A DNA stretch of 64,000 bases from Actinobacillus sp. GY-402 (GTDB lineage Bacteria; Pseudomonadota; Gammaproteobacteria; Enterobacterales; Pasteurellaceae). Shown here one piece after another: positions 1 to 9,308 of the stretch (position 1 is its first letter; each line of letters opens with the position of its first letter). The position numbers were made by a program, and so were the translations under genes. The notes below the pieces were generated by a model that saw only the letters and a list, made by a program, of their open reading frames with translations, had not been told where the DNA came from and did not search any database. The DNA lies in contig NZ_CP062137.1 of the NCBI RefSeq assembly GCF_014843355.1, forward strand, positions 1,178,001 through 1,242,000, written 5' to 3'.

Positions 1-330
1 TCCGAACATGCGCAAACTGAAACGTGTCCAGGTCAGGCTGTCCACACGCTTAGTGCGAATAAAATAAATCGGGGTGATACAGATCAAAAACGGTAAAAGA
101 TGTCCGACGTCGCCAAAGAACGTAAAAAACAGATCCACTACCCAAGCACCCAGTTTACCGGCTTTATTAATGATTTCGGGTTGATAACCGGACACCGACC
201 AAGCGCTGTCAAAAGGACTGTAACTGGACCAGGCAATAATCAAATAAAACCCGAAAACTGCGGTCAATCCTAAAATCAATTCCACCAAATAATGTTTCGG
301 CGAAAAACCTTCCGTTATTTTTCTAATCAT
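1..330 (-). CDS. ftsK: DNA translocase FtsK, N-terminal part (cut by window edge)
   Basis: The reading frame opens at an ATG at 328-330 and stays open for all 110 codons to the left edge, so only the N-terminus is present. The peptide starts MIRKITEGFSPKHYLVELIL and contains two hydrophobic stretches separated by a periplasmic-looking segment (SSYSPFDSAWSVSG), which matches the four-helix membrane anchor of FtsK. FtsK is a septum-located DNA pump that coordinates chromosome segregation with division. The gene lies one base downstream of lrp on the same strand; lrp-ftsK is the gammaproteobacterial order and supports the call. The motor and gamma domains lie outside the window. Confidence 0.85.
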   Translation of the reverse strand, partial: MIRKITEGFSPKHYLVELILGLTAVFGFYLIIAWSSYSPFDSAWSVSGYQPEIINKAGKLGAWVVDLFFTFFGDVGHLLPFLICITPIYFIRTKRVDSLTWTRFSLRMFG

Positions 331-331
331 G

Positions 332-820
332 TTATTTCAACTGTAAAAAATTCGTCTGTTTCACTTCTTCCATAACCACATAAGTGCGGGTGTCATTCAC
401 GCCGGGCAAGCGCAGCAACGTCGTGCCCAGCAATTTGCGGTATGCCGCCATATCGGCAACCCGGGTTTTCAGTAAATAATCGAAATCGCCGGAAACCAAA
501 TGGCATTCCTGAATTTCATCCAGCGCCTGAACGGCGGCGTTAAATTCTTCAAATACGTCCGGTTTACCGCGAATCAGGGTGATTTCCACGATCACCAGCA
601 ACGGCGCATCCAGTAATTCCGGATTTAACAGCGCACGGTATCCCATAATCACGCCTTGCTTTTCCAGGCGTTTTACCCGTTCCAGACAAGGCGTCGGCGA
701 CAACCCCACTTTCTTGGATAAATCGATATTCGAGATTTTTCCGTTACGTTGGAGTTCATTTAAAATTTTGATATCAATAGCATCAAGAGCTTTAGGCAAT
801 TTTTTATCCACAAAATTCAC
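332..820 (-). CDS. lrp: Leucine-responsive regulatory protein Lrp
   Basis: This 162-residue protein has an N-terminal winged helix-turn-helix (about residues 12-60, with LSKKVGLSPTPCLERVKRLE as the recognition region). A C-terminal RAM/ligand-binding domain follows (about 75-155, including HLVSGDFDYLLKTRV). The length is close to E. coli Lrp (164). Lrp is a global transcription factor for amino-acid metabolism whose oligomeric state responds to leucine. It is followed after one base by ftsK. AsnC and other Lrp/AsnC paralogues are possible, but the length, the SPTPCLERVKRLE string and the ftsK neighbour favour Lrp. Confidence 0.92.
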   Translation of the reverse strand: MNFVDKKLPKALDAIDIKILNELQRNGKISNIDLSKKVGLSPTPCLERVKRLEKQGVIMGYRALLNPELLDAPLLVIVEITLIRGKPDVFEEFNAAVQALDEIQECHLVSGDFDYLLKTRVADMAAYRKLLGTTLLRLPGVNDTRTYVVMEEVKQTNFLQLK

Positions 821-965
821 CGATTAATAGAATAAAATCCTGTCAAGTGTACATGATTTTTCATCATGTATCAGCATATTAGTCAATAATATTTCCCTAT
901 TTTTATGTATTTTTAATTCCGTTTATCGGCGTATAGTTAATCGGTAAAAGTCAGAAGGAGCAAAA

Positions 966-1310
966 ATGAACGATTCGAACAATCCGTTTCAGGCCAAATG
1001 GTCGATTATCGGGAATACTCTTTGTTTGGGACACTGGGACATTTCTTACCAAGGCCTGCCCGTCATGTTGCCGGAACATAAACGTAGCGAAGATATGGGC
1101 ACGGACGGCATCTATAACTTTATCGATCCCGAAGACGAGCTATACCGCGAAGGGCTGAGCGAAGACGACTGGATTATCGAAAACGCCGACTGGCTGGCGG
1201 ATGTGTTTATCGAACACAATATTCCCATTGAAGAACAAACCATGCGTCATTTTTATCGCGCGGTAAACAAAGAAGATTGGCGTTGCGGTAGCTGCGGAGG
1301 ATGTATTTAG
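966..1310 (+). CDS. Conserved small protein of unknown function with Cys-rich tail
   Basis: A 114-residue soluble protein with an AGGAG ribosome site about 6 bases before the ATG. It has no signal peptide or membrane segment. The body is acidic and tryptophan-rich, and the protein ends in CGSCGGCI, a compact C-x2-C-x2-C motif that could bind a metal or take part in thiol chemistry. I do not recognise the family. It sits about 85 bp upstream of cydD, on the same strand. It may share transcription with cydDC, whose product is linked to thiol export, but any functional tie is speculation. Confidence 0.7.
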   Translation: MNDSNNPFQAKWSIIGNTLCLGHWDISYQGLPVMLPEHKRSEDMGTDGIYNFIDPEDELYREGLSEDDWIIENADWLADVFIEHNIPIEEQTMRHFYRAVNKEDWRCGSCGGCI

Positions 1311-1395
1311 GTTTTAAGTGCATGTTTTTCTGAAATCCTGTAGAATTCTCCGAATTAATTCAAGCCTTAACCACCGAATTTTAGTTTAACCGCAC

Positions 1396-3156
1396 ATGGA
1401 AAAATCTCGTCAAAAATATCTGTTTAAATGGCTGCGTTCGCAGCAAAAACCCATAAAAAAAGAGCTGAATCTGAATATCCTGCTGGCGACCCTTTCCTCA
1501 TTGATTTTAGTGGTTCAAACCTGGTTATTGGCCTCGCTACTGCACGCGTTAATTATCGAACACAGCGCGCGTTCCGCGCTGATTCCGCAATTTATCGGTC
1601 TGTTTATCTGCTTTGCCTTGCGCGCCGGCATACTTTATGTACGGGAAAAAATCGGCTTCAAGTGCGGTCAAAAATTACGCAATTTTATTCGGCGCCAAAT
1701 TCTGGAAAAAATTCATGCCGTCGGCCCTGCCGTCATCAACGGCAAATCGGCGGGCGGCTGGGCGACGCTGATGCTGGAACAAGTGGAAAATCTGCATAAT
1801 TTTTATGCCCGTTACCTGCCGCAGCAAATGTTATCCGTCATCGTGCCGTGCGTTATTCTGATTGCGGTATTTCCGTTAAACTGGGCCGCCGGTTTAATCA
1901 TGCTGCTCACCGCGCCGCTGGTTCCGGTATTTATGATTTTGGTCGGCATTGCCGCCGCCGATAAAAGCCAGCGAAACATGAACACGCTGGCAAAGCTGAG
2001 CGCGCAATTTTTGGATCGTCTGCGCGGTCTGGAAACCTTGCGTCTTTTTGACCGCACTTCGGAACAAACCCGGCATATCGAACAAGCTACGGAAGATTTT
2101 CGCAAAACCACCATGGACGTATTAAAAATGGCGTTTTTGTCTTCCGCCGTGTTGGAGTTTTTCACCTCAATTTCCATCGCCGTTATGGCGGTGTATTTCG
2201 GTTTCAGCTATTTGGGACAAATCGAATTCGGCCAACTTTCCGCCGGCATGACCTTGTTCGTCGGCTTTTTCTGCTTAATTCTCGCGCCGGAATTTTATCA
2301 GCCGTTGCGGGATTTGGGCGCTTATTATCACGATCGTTCCGCCGCCATAGGCGCGGCGGACGCCATCGTAGACTTTTTAGACACGGAAACCGCGTCACAA
2401 CGCCGGCAAAATATTCAAATTCCTCATCAAAGTGCGGTCGATATTTCGGCCGAAAATTTAGTGGCGCTTTCACCGCAAGGCAAGCCGTTAACTCAACCGC
2501 TTACCTTCCGCATTCCGGCCGGCAGTCATACGGCGCTGGTGGGACAAAGCGGCGCAGGGAAAACGTCTCTGATGAACGTTTTACTGGGTTTTCTGAATTA
2601 TGAAGGAAGCCTGAAAATTAACGGCGTAGAACTCAGCCAGGCGGATATCGCCGCCTGGCGCCGGCAAATTGCCTGGGTGGGACAAAATCCGCTGTTGTTG
2701 CACGGTTCTATTTTAGATAATTTATTGCTCGGCGATATTCAGGCCACGCAAGCGGAAATCGACGCCGCGCTGCAACGGGCGAATGCCAAAGAATTCACCG
2801 ATAAATTAGGTTTAAACAGCGAAATTAAAGACGGCGGTTTAGGCGTTTCCGTCGGGCAGGCGCAACGTTTGGCCGTCGCCCGCGCGTTGTTGCGCAAAGG
2901 CAGTTTGCTGTTATTGGACGAGCCGACGGCAAGCCTGGACGCGCAATCGGAAAATCAGGTCTTGCAGGCGCTGAACGCCATTGATCACGCACACACTACG
3001 CTGATGATTACTCACCGCATTGAAGATTTAAAACACAGCGATCAGATTCTGGTGATGCGACAGGGGCAAATCGTGCAGCAAGGGCGTTTTGAGGAATTAA
3101 GCCGGCAAGGTTACTTTGCGGAACTGCTCAATCGGCGGAATCAGGATATTCAATAA
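1396..3156 (+). CDS. cydD: ABC exporter subunit CydD (cytochrome bd biogenesis)
   Basis: This 586-residue half-transporter has an N-terminal transmembrane domain (about residues 25-325) and a C-terminal ATPase. The ATPase carries Walker A GQSGAGKTS (383-391), the CydD-type signature VSVGQAQR, Walker B LLLLDEPTASLD, and a switch His in MITHRIED. CydD pairs with CydC in the inner membrane. The heterodimer is needed to assemble cytochrome bd oxidase; cysteine/glutathione export and haem handling have been proposed as its activity. cydC follows on the same strand after a 177-bp gap that contains a possible small ORF. Two uptake signals lie inside the coding sequence. Confidence 0.95.
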   Translation: MEKSRQKYLFKWLRSQQKPIKKELNLNILLATLSSLILVVQTWLLASLLHALIIEHSARSALIPQFIGLFICFALRAGILYVREKIGFKCGQKLRNFIRRQILEKIHAVGPAVINGKSAGGWATLMLEQVENLHNFYARYLPQQMLSVIVPCVILIAVFPLNWAAGLIMLLTAPLVPVFMILVGIAAADKSQRNMNTLAKLSAQFLDRLRGLETLRLFDRTSEQTRHIEQATEDFRKTTMDVLKMAFLSSAVLEFFTSISIAVMAVYFGFSYLGQIEFGQLSAGMTLFVGFFCLILAPEFYQPLRDLGAYYHDRSAAIGAADAIVDFLDTETASQRRQNIQIPHQSAVDISAENLVALSPQGKPLTQPLTFRIPAGSHTALVGQSGAGKTSLMNVLLGFLNYEGSLKINGVELSQADIAAWRRQIAWVGQNPLLLHGSILDNLLLGDIQATQAEIDAALQRANAKEFTDKLGLNSEIKDGGLGVSVGQAQRLAVARALLRKGSLLLLDEPTASLDAQSENQVLQALNAIDHAHTTLMITHRIEDLKHSDQILVMRQGQIVQQGRFEELSRQGYFAELLNRRNQDIQ

Positions 3157-3163
3157 AAAAACT

Positions 3164-3289
3164 GTGAAAAATTTATGCGTAATCGCCGGTGCGATTACTT
3201 ATGGCTTCGCCACCGTTGGCAAAGCCAACGTTCAAAAAGCGCTGCTTTTTGTGACCGCACTTTACCTATTCATAAGCCACAAAAAATAA
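3164..3289 (+). CDS. Possible 41-residue membrane peptide between cydD and cydC
   Basis: Starting at a GTG 7 bases after the cydD stop, a frame runs 41 codons to a TAA. It encodes a Lys-rich N-terminus, a hydrophobic segment (CVIAGAITYGFATVG), a short polar turn (KANVQK), a second hydrophobic segment (ALLFVTALYLFIS) and the tail HKK. The layout resembles a tiny two-segment membrane protein. There is no good Shine-Dalgarno, so translation would need coupling to cydD. An uptake signal lies inside the frame. No family is recognised, and it may be a chance reading of an intergenic spacer. Confidence 0.3.
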   Translation: MKNLCVIAGAITYGFATVGKANVQKALLFVTALYLFISHKK

Positions 3290-3333
3290 AAGTGCGATCG
3301 GAAAAACATCATTTTGAGGAAAACGACCATAAA

Positions 3334-5058
3334 ATGCGTGCATTACTTCCCTATTTAAAACTGTTTCGCCACGCCAAAGCCTCTTTAGCGCTCGGCGTGA
3401 TATTGATGATAACCGGGCTTGCCGCCGGCATCGGTTTACTTTCGCTTTCCGGCTGGTTCCTTGCCGCCACTGCCATTGCCGGCGCAGGAACGCTGTTCAA
3501 CTTTTTCTATCCGTCCGCCGGCGTACGCGGCTTAGCCATCGGACGCACCGCCGCCCGTTATTTCGAACGCTTAGTCACGCACGACGCCACCTTTCGTATT
3601 CTTGCCAAATTGCGCGTACAGGTATTTGAAAAAATCATTCCGTTGTCGCCCGCGGTGCTAAACCGTTACCGCAACAGCGATTTGCTGAATCGTCTGGTCG
3701 CGGACGTCGATACCCTGGACAGCCTGTATTTACGCCTGATTGCGCCTTTCGTCAGCGCGGCGGCGGTGATTATTTTTATGACGCTCGGATTAAGCTTTTT
3801 CAGTTTACCGCTCGCCCTTTTTATCGGCGGCACATTGTTAATCCTGCTATTGGTGATGCCGCCGGTTTTTTACCGTCTCGGCACGCGATTCGGCGCGAAA
3901 CTGACCCAATCCCGCGCCCGCTATCGCGAACAATTTGTGGAATTCATTCAGGCTCAAGCGGAACTGCTACTGTTTAACGCTTCGTCCGCATGGCGCGACC
4001 AATTAAACCGAACCGAGCAAAATTGGCAGGCTTATCAACGGCGGGAAAGCAATTTGTCGGGATTATCCACCGCACTTTTCATGTTTTTCAACGGGTTATT
4101 GGTGGTGCTCACCTTATGGCTGGCGGCCGCCACCGAATTCGGTTCGGAGCTTGAACAATTCGCTTTTATCGCTTTATTCACCATGTCCGCGCTGGCGGCG
4201 TTTGAAATTTTAATTCCTCTCGGCGCGGCGTTTTTACATATCGGACAAGTGATCGCTTCCGCCGAACGGGTAAGCGATATTGTGCGGCAAACGCCGCCGG
4301 TGGACTTTTCCGGCACACAAAGTGCGGTCAAAAATTCCAACGTTTTATTCGACGTAAAACAAGTGACCTTCCGTTATCCCGACCGTTCCCGACTTGCTTT
4401 AAACCGGCTGGATTTGCAGATTCTGCGCGGAACAAAAGTCGCTCTATTAGGCAAAACGGGCAGCGGAAAATCCACGCTGTTGCAGTTATTGGTACGCAAT
4501 TATGCGCCCGATAGCGGCGAAATTTTATTTGCCGAACAACCAATTTCCGCTTACAGTGAAAGCGCGTTACGCGCGCAAATGGCCGTTTTAACTCAACGCG
4601 TCCACGTATTCAGCGACAGTTTGCGCAACAATTTGCAACTGGCAAGCCGTTCAATTTTAACCGAGCGGCAAATCACCGATGTGCTAAATCAGGTCGGTCT
4701 GCAACATCTTGCGGAACAAGGTCCGGAACAATGGCTCGGCAACGGCGGACGCCCGCTTTCCGGCGGCGAACAGCGTCGCTTGGGGCTAGCCCGTATTTTA
4801 TTAAGCGACGCGCCGATTTTATTATTGGACGAACCGACGGAAGGGCTGGATCGCGAAACGGAACGCCGTATGTTGCGGCTTATTTTTGAACACGCAAAAG
4901 AGAAAACCTTAATTATGGTGACACACCGATTAACGGAAATTGAACGGTTCGATCAGATTTATGTCATTGATGACAGTCGTTTAATCGAAAACGGACGTTT
5001 CAATGAATTAATGGAACGGGAAAACGGTTTATTTAAACGGTTAACGGCGAGAATCTAG
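3334..5058 (+). CDS. cydC: ABC exporter subunit CydC (cytochrome bd biogenesis)
   Basis: This 574-residue half-transporter starts at the ATG at 3334, preceded by TTGAGGA. A longer frame from 3175 exists, but its 53 extra residues look non-coding. The membrane domain spans about residues 1-320. The ATPase carries Walker A GKTGSGKST, signature LSGGEQRR and Walker B ILLLDEPTEGLD, followed by MVTHRLTE. It is the partner of CydD upstream. Its canonical LSGGE signature contrasts with the divergent one in CydD, as expected for this asymmetric heterodimer. The 4.5S RNA gene lies just downstream in the opposite orientation. Confidence 0.94.
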   Translation: MRALLPYLKLFRHAKASLALGVILMITGLAAGIGLLSLSGWFLAATAIAGAGTLFNFFYPSAGVRGLAIGRTAARYFERLVTHDATFRILAKLRVQVFEKIIPLSPAVLNRYRNSDLLNRLVADVDTLDSLYLRLIAPFVSAAAVIIFMTLGLSFFSLPLALFIGGTLLILLLVMPPVFYRLGTRFGAKLTQSRARYREQFVEFIQAQAELLLFNASSAWRDQLNRTEQNWQAYQRRESNLSGLSTALFMFFNGLLVVLTLWLAAATEFGSELEQFAFIALFTMSALAAFEILIPLGAAFLHIGQVIASAERVSDIVRQTPPVDFSGTQSAVKNSNVLFDVKQVTFRYPDRSRLALNRLDLQILRGTKVALLGKTGSGKSTLLQLLVRNYAPDSGEILFAEQPISAYSESALRAQMAVLTQRVHVFSDSLRNNLQLASRSILTERQITDVLNQVGLQHLAEQGPEQWLGNGGRPLSGGEQRRLGLARILLSDAPILLLDEPTEGLDRETERRMLRLIFEHAKEKTLIMVTHRLTEIERFDQIYVIDDSRLIENGRFNELMERENGLFKRLTARI

Positions 5059-5104
5059 CCGAAGCGTAAAACCGCTTGCGCTGAAATTTTTATTGGCCGG
5101 ATGG

Positions 5105-5217
5105 GCGGAAACCTCCCCAGTGATTCTCGGCACACAGAAATTCTGACTTTGGCTGCTTTCTTCCGAACCTGACCGGGTAAACCAGACACCGTTGCGAGAG
5201 ACCGAGGAGGTTCCCAT
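5105..5217 (-). ncRNA. ffs: Signal recognition particle 4.5S RNA
   Basis: Read on the minus strand, the region contains the SRP RNA apical loop: GGTCAGGTTCGGAAGAAAGC followed by AGCC, with the GGAA tetraloop and the asymmetric loop that bind Ffh. The ends pair (GGGAACCTCC at 5206-5215 with GGAGGTTTCC at 5107-5116) to give a single rod of about 110 nt, as in the small gammaproteobacterial 4.5S RNA. It works with Ffh and FtsY in co-translational targeting of membrane proteins. Exact ends are estimated from the terminal helix. Confidence 0.9.
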
Positions 5218-5305
5218 CGAGCTCACCGATTTGCTTTCGCATACCGATTGAGTGGGCGTATTATGCGTGAATCGCCCCTAAAATGCAAACGAAAAAGGAA
5301 ATATT

Positions 5306-6181
5306 ATGTCAATCGCATTAAACAGATTAATTACATTACTGAAATTGGAAAAATTGGACGACGGGCTATTCCGCGGCAACTGTGAAGATTTGGGATTTCG
5401 CCAGGTATTCGGCGGACAAGTGGTGGCACAGGCGCTTTCCGCCGCCATGCAGGTGGCGTCGCCGAACCGCTTGTTACATTCCTGCCATGCTTATTTCTTA
5501 GCGCCCGGTGACAGCAGTTATCCGATTATTTACGACGTTGAAACCCTGCGCGAAGGGCACAACTTCACCGCGTTGCGGGTGAAAGCCATTCAGCACAACC
5601 GACCGATTTGCCATGTTACCGCTTCTTTCCAGGTGGAAGAATACGGTTTTGAACACCAAAGCAAAATGCCGCAGGTGGAATCGCCGGAAGAATGGATTTC
5701 CGAAAGTTCCGCACTTAAACAGGCGGCGCTCTTTATACCGGAAAACGTACGCGACAAATTTCTGGCGGAGCGCCCGTTCGAAATTCGTTCCAAATACATT
5801 AACAATCCGTTCCGCGGTCAAAAACTGCCGCCGGAACAATTCGTTTGGGTTCGAACGAACGGCGAAGCGCCGCTTGACGCCAATATTCAAAAATGTCTGC
5901 TGGCTTACTTTTCCGATTTTCACTGTATTTTGACCGCACTTCATCCCCATGAAAAAGGATTTTTGCAGAAAGGCATGAAAGTCGCCACTATCGACCACAG
6001 CATTTGGTTCCACCGCAGTTTTGATTTAAACGATTGGCTGCTTTATGCCATTGAAAGCAACAATGCGTACGCCGCACGCGGTTTGTCGCGCGGGCAGATT
6101 TTCGATAAATACGGACGCCTAATCGCAACAACCCAGCAGGAAGGTTTAATCCGTTTTACCGAAGAAGCAAAAACGCTTTAA
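5306..6181 (+). CDS. tesB: Acyl-CoA thioesterase II
   Basis: This 291-residue protein has the double hot-dog fold layout of TesB. The N-terminal repeat contains FGGQVVAQAL. The C-terminal repeat contains the ATIDHSIWFHR signature, whose Asp is catalytic in the family, and a late Gln in TTQQEGLIR. It hydrolyses medium- and long-chain acyl-CoA thioesters to free fatty acid and CoA in the cytoplasm. AAAGGAAATATT precedes the ATG. It appears monocistronic, with argS 112 bp downstream. Confidence 0.93.
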   Translation: MSIALNRLITLLKLEKLDDGLFRGNCEDLGFRQVFGGQVVAQALSAAMQVASPNRLLHSCHAYFLAPGDSSYPIIYDVETLREGHNFTALRVKAIQHNRPICHVTASFQVEEYGFEHQSKMPQVESPEEWISESSALKQAALFIPENVRDKFLAERPFEIRSKYINNPFRGQKLPPEQFVWVRTNGEAPLDANIQKCLLAYFSDFHCILTALHPHEKGFLQKGMKVATIDHSIWFHRSFDLNDWLLYAIESNNAYAARGLSRGQIFDKYGRLIATTQQEGLIRFTEEAKTL

Positions 6182-6293
6182 TAACCAGGGATAGTTCGGT
6201 ATCATAGCGGATTATTTTGAATCCGATGAATTCCTCCGACACCTTCACCGGTCGGACAAAAATCAACAAGTAAAAAAATCAAATAGGTTAAAC

Positions 6294-8021
6294 GTGAATA
6301 TTCAACAACTTCTCTCAGAACAAATCGGACAAGCCATGATCGCAGCGGGCGCGCAACAGCCCGTGGAACCAGCGGTGCGTCAATCGGGTAAACCGCAATT
6401 CGGCGATTACCAGGCGAACGGCATTATGGGCGCCGCAAAGAAATTAGGCTTAAACCCGCGCGAATTTGCGCAAAAAGTGCTGGATAATTTAAAGCTCGAC
6501 GGCATTGCGGAAAAATTGGAAATTGCCGGCCCGGGTTTCATCAATATTTTCTTAGCTAAAAACTGGCTGGCGAATCACGCGGACGAGATGTTAAGTGCGG
6601 TCAATTTTGGGATTAAAACGGAAAAACCGCAAACCATCGTGGTGGATTATTCCTCTCCTAACGTTGCGAAAGAAATGCACGTAGGACATTTGCGTTCGAC
6701 CATTATCGGCGATGCCGTGGTACGCACTTTGGAATTTTTAGGCAATCACGTCATTCGCGCCAACCACGTAGGCGACTGGGGCACCCAATTCGGTATGCTG
6801 ATTGCCTATCTGGAAAAAATGGAAAACGAAAACGCCACCGCCATGGAATTAAGCGATTTGGAATCTTTCTATCGTGCGGCGAAAGAACATTATGACAGCG
6901 ATGAAGCCTTTGCGGAAAAAGCCCGCAATTATGTGGTCAAACTGCAAAGCGGCGACGAATATTGCCGCATGATGTGGAAAAAACTGGTGGACATCACCAT
7001 GCGCCACAATCAGGAAAACTACAACCGCCTAAACGTAACTTTAACGGAAAAAGACGTAATGGGCGAAAGCCTGTATAACCCGATGTTGCCGGAAATCGTC
7101 GCGGATCTGAAAAAACAAGGCTTAGCGGTGGAAGATGACGGCGCCTTAGTGGTTTATCTGGAGGAATTCAAAAACAAAGACGGCGATCCCATGGGCGTTA
7201 TCGTACAGAAAAAAGACGGCGGATTCCTTTACACTACAACCGACATTGCGGCGGCAAAATACCGCTGTCACCAATTACATGCGGATCGCGTATTAGTGTT
7301 TTCGGACAGCCGTCAAAGCCAACATATGCAACAAGCCTGGTTAATCACCCGAAAAGCGGGTTATGTGCCGGATTCCTTCAGCCTTGAACACCCTTTCTTC
7401 GGCATGATGCTGGGCAAAGACGGCAAACCGTTCAAAACCCGCACGGGCGGCACGGTAAAATTGAAAGATCTGTTGGATGAAGCGGTGGAACGCGCCGATA
7501 AACTGATTTCCGAACGCAATCCGAATTTGACCGCCGAAGAAAAAGCCGCGGTGGTGGAAGCGGTTGCCATCGGTTCGGTGAAATATTCCGATTTATCTAA
7601 AAACCGTACCACGGACTACGTTTTCGATTGGGATAACATGTTGACCTTTGAAGGTAACACGGCGCCTTACATGCAATACGCCTATACGCGCATTCGTTCC
7701 ATCTTCGCCCGCGCCGGTATCGAGCCAAGCCGTCTCAGCGACGAAATTGTGTTAACCGACGATAAGGAACGCGCGCTGGTCATCAAATTATTGCAATTCG
7801 AAGAAGCGCTCAATGGCGTGGCAAAAGACGGCATGCCGCATATTCTTTGCCAATATTTATACGAACTGGCGGGCACCTTTTCCGGTTTTTACGAAGCCTG
7901 CCCGATTTTAAATGCGGAACAGCCAATCAAAAACAGCCGCTTGAAACTGGCGGCGTTAACCGCAAAAACCTTAAAACAAGGCTTGGATTTACTCGGCATT
8001 AAAACCGTCGAAAAAATGTAA
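6294..8021 (+). CDS. argS: Arginyl-tRNA synthetase
   Basis: This 575-residue class I synthetase has an N-terminal Arg-specific domain (about 1-110), the HIGH-type motif HVGHLRST within [17 protein letters not shown], and a KMSKS-like region around [11 protein letters not shown]. The C-terminal DALR anticodon-binding domain ends LGIKTVEKM. It charges tRNA-Arg with arginine. The start is a GTG at 6294; an upstream ATG in frame is not seen. A factor-independent terminator follows at 8034-8062, so it is probably transcribed alone. Confidence 0.96.
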   Translation: MNIQQLLSEQIGQAMIAAGAQQPVEPAVRQSGKPQFGDYQANGIMGAAKKLGLNPREFAQKVLDNLKLDGIAEKLEIAGPGFINIFLAKNWLANHADEMLSAVNFGIKTEKPQTIVVDYSSPNVAKEMHVGHLRSTIIGDAVVRTLEFLGNHVIRANHVGDWGTQFGMLIAYLEKMENENATAMELSDLESFYRAAKEHYDSDEAFAEKARNYVVKLQSGDEYCRMMWKKLVDITMRHNQENYNRLNVTLTEKDVMGESLYNPMLPEIVADLKKQGLAVEDDGALVVYLEEFKNKDGDPMGVIVQKKDGGFLYTTTDIAAAKYRCHQLHADRVLVFSDSRQSQHMQQAWLITRKAGYVPDSFSLEHPFFGMMLGKDGKPFKTRTGGTVKLKDLLDEAVERADKLISERNPNLTAEEKAAVVEAVAIGSVKYSDLSKNRTTDYVFDWDNMLTFEGNTAPYMQYAYTRIRSIFARAGIEPSRLSDEIVLTDDKERALVIKLLQFEEALNGVAKDGMPHILCQYLYELAGTFSGFYEACPILNAEQPIKNSRLKLAALTAKTLKQGLDLLGIKTVEKM

Positions 8022-8033
8022 TTTTTCAATTAT

Positions 8034-8062
8034 TCCCTCTTCAATATGAAGAGGGATTTTTC
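8034..8062 (+). terminator. Rho-independent terminator of argS
   Basis: An inverted repeat CCCTCTTC / GAAGAGGG with a small AATAT loop is followed by ATTTTT, 13 bases after the argS stop. Confidence 0.85.
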
Positions 8063-8074
8063 TAAGGGGTTAAT

Positions 8075-8980
8075 ATGAAAAAAACATTATCCGTCATTCT
8101 GGTATCGTCCGCTATTGCGCTTTCCGGCTGTTACGACAAAGAAACCCGGGAAAAACTGCAACAGGCGGAACAAACGGCCGCTCAGTTAAAAACGGATTTA
8201 CAGCAGGCGCAGGACGAACTGGCAAAAGTGCGGTCGGAAATTCCCGCATTATTGGTAAAACCGGTGGAAATTTTTAATCAATCCGCTGAATTTAAACGCC
8301 AAAATCCCAAACCGCAGGATTTCATCACGGAAAGTACGGCTTCCGTGAAAGTATTTCTGATGGACACCGGCGTACAATGGTTAAACGAACTCCTCTACAA
8401 CAAAATTGCGGCGGATTATCTCAACACCGACAATCACGCCGACAAGCAGGAAATCGAAGCCATTCTGGATCCGAAAGCCCGGCTGCAGGCGATTTTCAGC
8501 CGGCAATACGAATCCGCCCGAAAAAGCGCCGAAGCCTTTGAAAGCCGCGCTAACGACTATTCGCAAACCATGCGTTACATCGGACAACGGCAAAATGTCG
8601 TCACTTTCGAACAAGTGACTTTTATGGACGGCGGCGGCGCGCATCCGATGAGCTGGACCAACTACATCAACATCGATATGAATAAAAAAGCCGTCATCGA
8701 CTTGGCCTCCGCCTTCGGCAACGACAATCTGGCCAAAGTCAAAGACGCCTTATGGGGCGCTTATAAACTTTATAACGCCCAAAACGGCATGCGCAGAGAA
8801 GCCGACTATTTTGTGTCAAAAAACGAATTTGACGTGTCACCGGATTTCTATTTCACCGCCGGCGGTGTGGCGTTCAATTATGCGCCCTACGCGATTGGTT
8901 CCTACGCCGAAGGAGAAATTCAACTGCTGTTGCCTTGGTCTGCCGCGCGTCAATGGCTAAAACCCGAATATCTGTGGTAA
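8075..8980 (+). CDS. Lipoprotein with RsiV/DUF3298-like C-terminal domain
   Basis: This 301-residue protein has a signal peptide ending in the lipobox LSGC (Cys19), so it is predicted to be lipidated. A helical, coiled-coil-prone stretch (about 22-58, EKLQQAEQTAAQLKTDLQQA) follows. The C-terminal part (about 170-300, FMDGGGAHPMSWTNYINID and YAIGSYAEGEIQLLLPW) resembles RsiV/DUF3298 domains, which in anti-sigma factors bind lysozyme. A role in envelope sensing or lysozyme inhibition is possible but inferred. AAGGGGTTAAT precedes the ATG. Confidence 0.75.
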   Translation: MKKTLSVILVSSAIALSGCYDKETREKLQQAEQTAAQLKTDLQQAQDELAKVRSEIPALLVKPVEIFNQSAEFKRQNPKPQDFITESTASVKVFLMDTGVQWLNELLYNKIAADYLNTDNHADKQEIEAILDPKARLQAIFSRQYESARKSAEAFESRANDYSQTMRYIGQRQNVVTFEQVTFMDGGGAHPMSWTNYINIDMNKKAVIDLASAFGNDNLAKVKDALWGAYKLYNAQNGMRREADYFVSKNEFDVSPDFYFTAGGVAFNYAPYAIGSYAEGEIQLLLPWSAARQWLKPEYLW

Positions 8981-9308
8981 GAAGAAAAAACTTTCGATTT
9001 TTTGACCGCACTTTTCCCATTGGTTTTTCTTTCGACGCAAAATGCCCGATTATTTTTACGGCTTCCGTTTCCACGAGCCATAAAAAACGACCAAAATAAG
9101 ATATGAACCGATAAAGTGCGGGCAAAAAAACGATCGTTTTTTCTCCCGCACTTTTCCCGAATGAAAGAAACTCACCGACACGCGCCCAACGGCGCATTCC
9201 GCTAGCCGTTATTAGCCCGATTTGATTACAAATTTGCAAGCGTTGTAAAATAGTGCAATTCAAGCGGAATCATCCGTTCAATAACGAAATGAAGCTGGAG
9301 GAATAACG
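8981..9308. other. Intergenic region with uptake signals and a 42-bp palindrome
   Basis: This 328-base gap holds one canonical uptake signal in reverse orientation near 9004 and a 42-bp palindromic element at 9113-9154, described separately. No credible gene or RNA is seen in the remainder. The alcohol dehydrogenase ribosome site (TGGAGGAA) lies at the right end. Confidence 0.6.
9113..9154. repeat. 42-bp near-perfect palindrome of variant uptake-signal type (copy 1)
   Basis: AAAGTGCGGGC begins the element and CCCGCACTTT ends it. Between them an A-tract, CGATCG and a T-tract give an almost complete palindrome centred on CGATCG. An identical 42-bp copy is at 44556-44597. It may act as a bidirectional terminator for the lipoprotein gene. 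It carries GGGC where the usual uptake signal has GGTC. Confidence 0.85.

Noticed and set aside
3175-3333. 53-residue N-terminal extension of CydC
   Set aside because: Composition is unlike CydC and the internal ATG at 3334 has a good ribosome site and the family's usual start.
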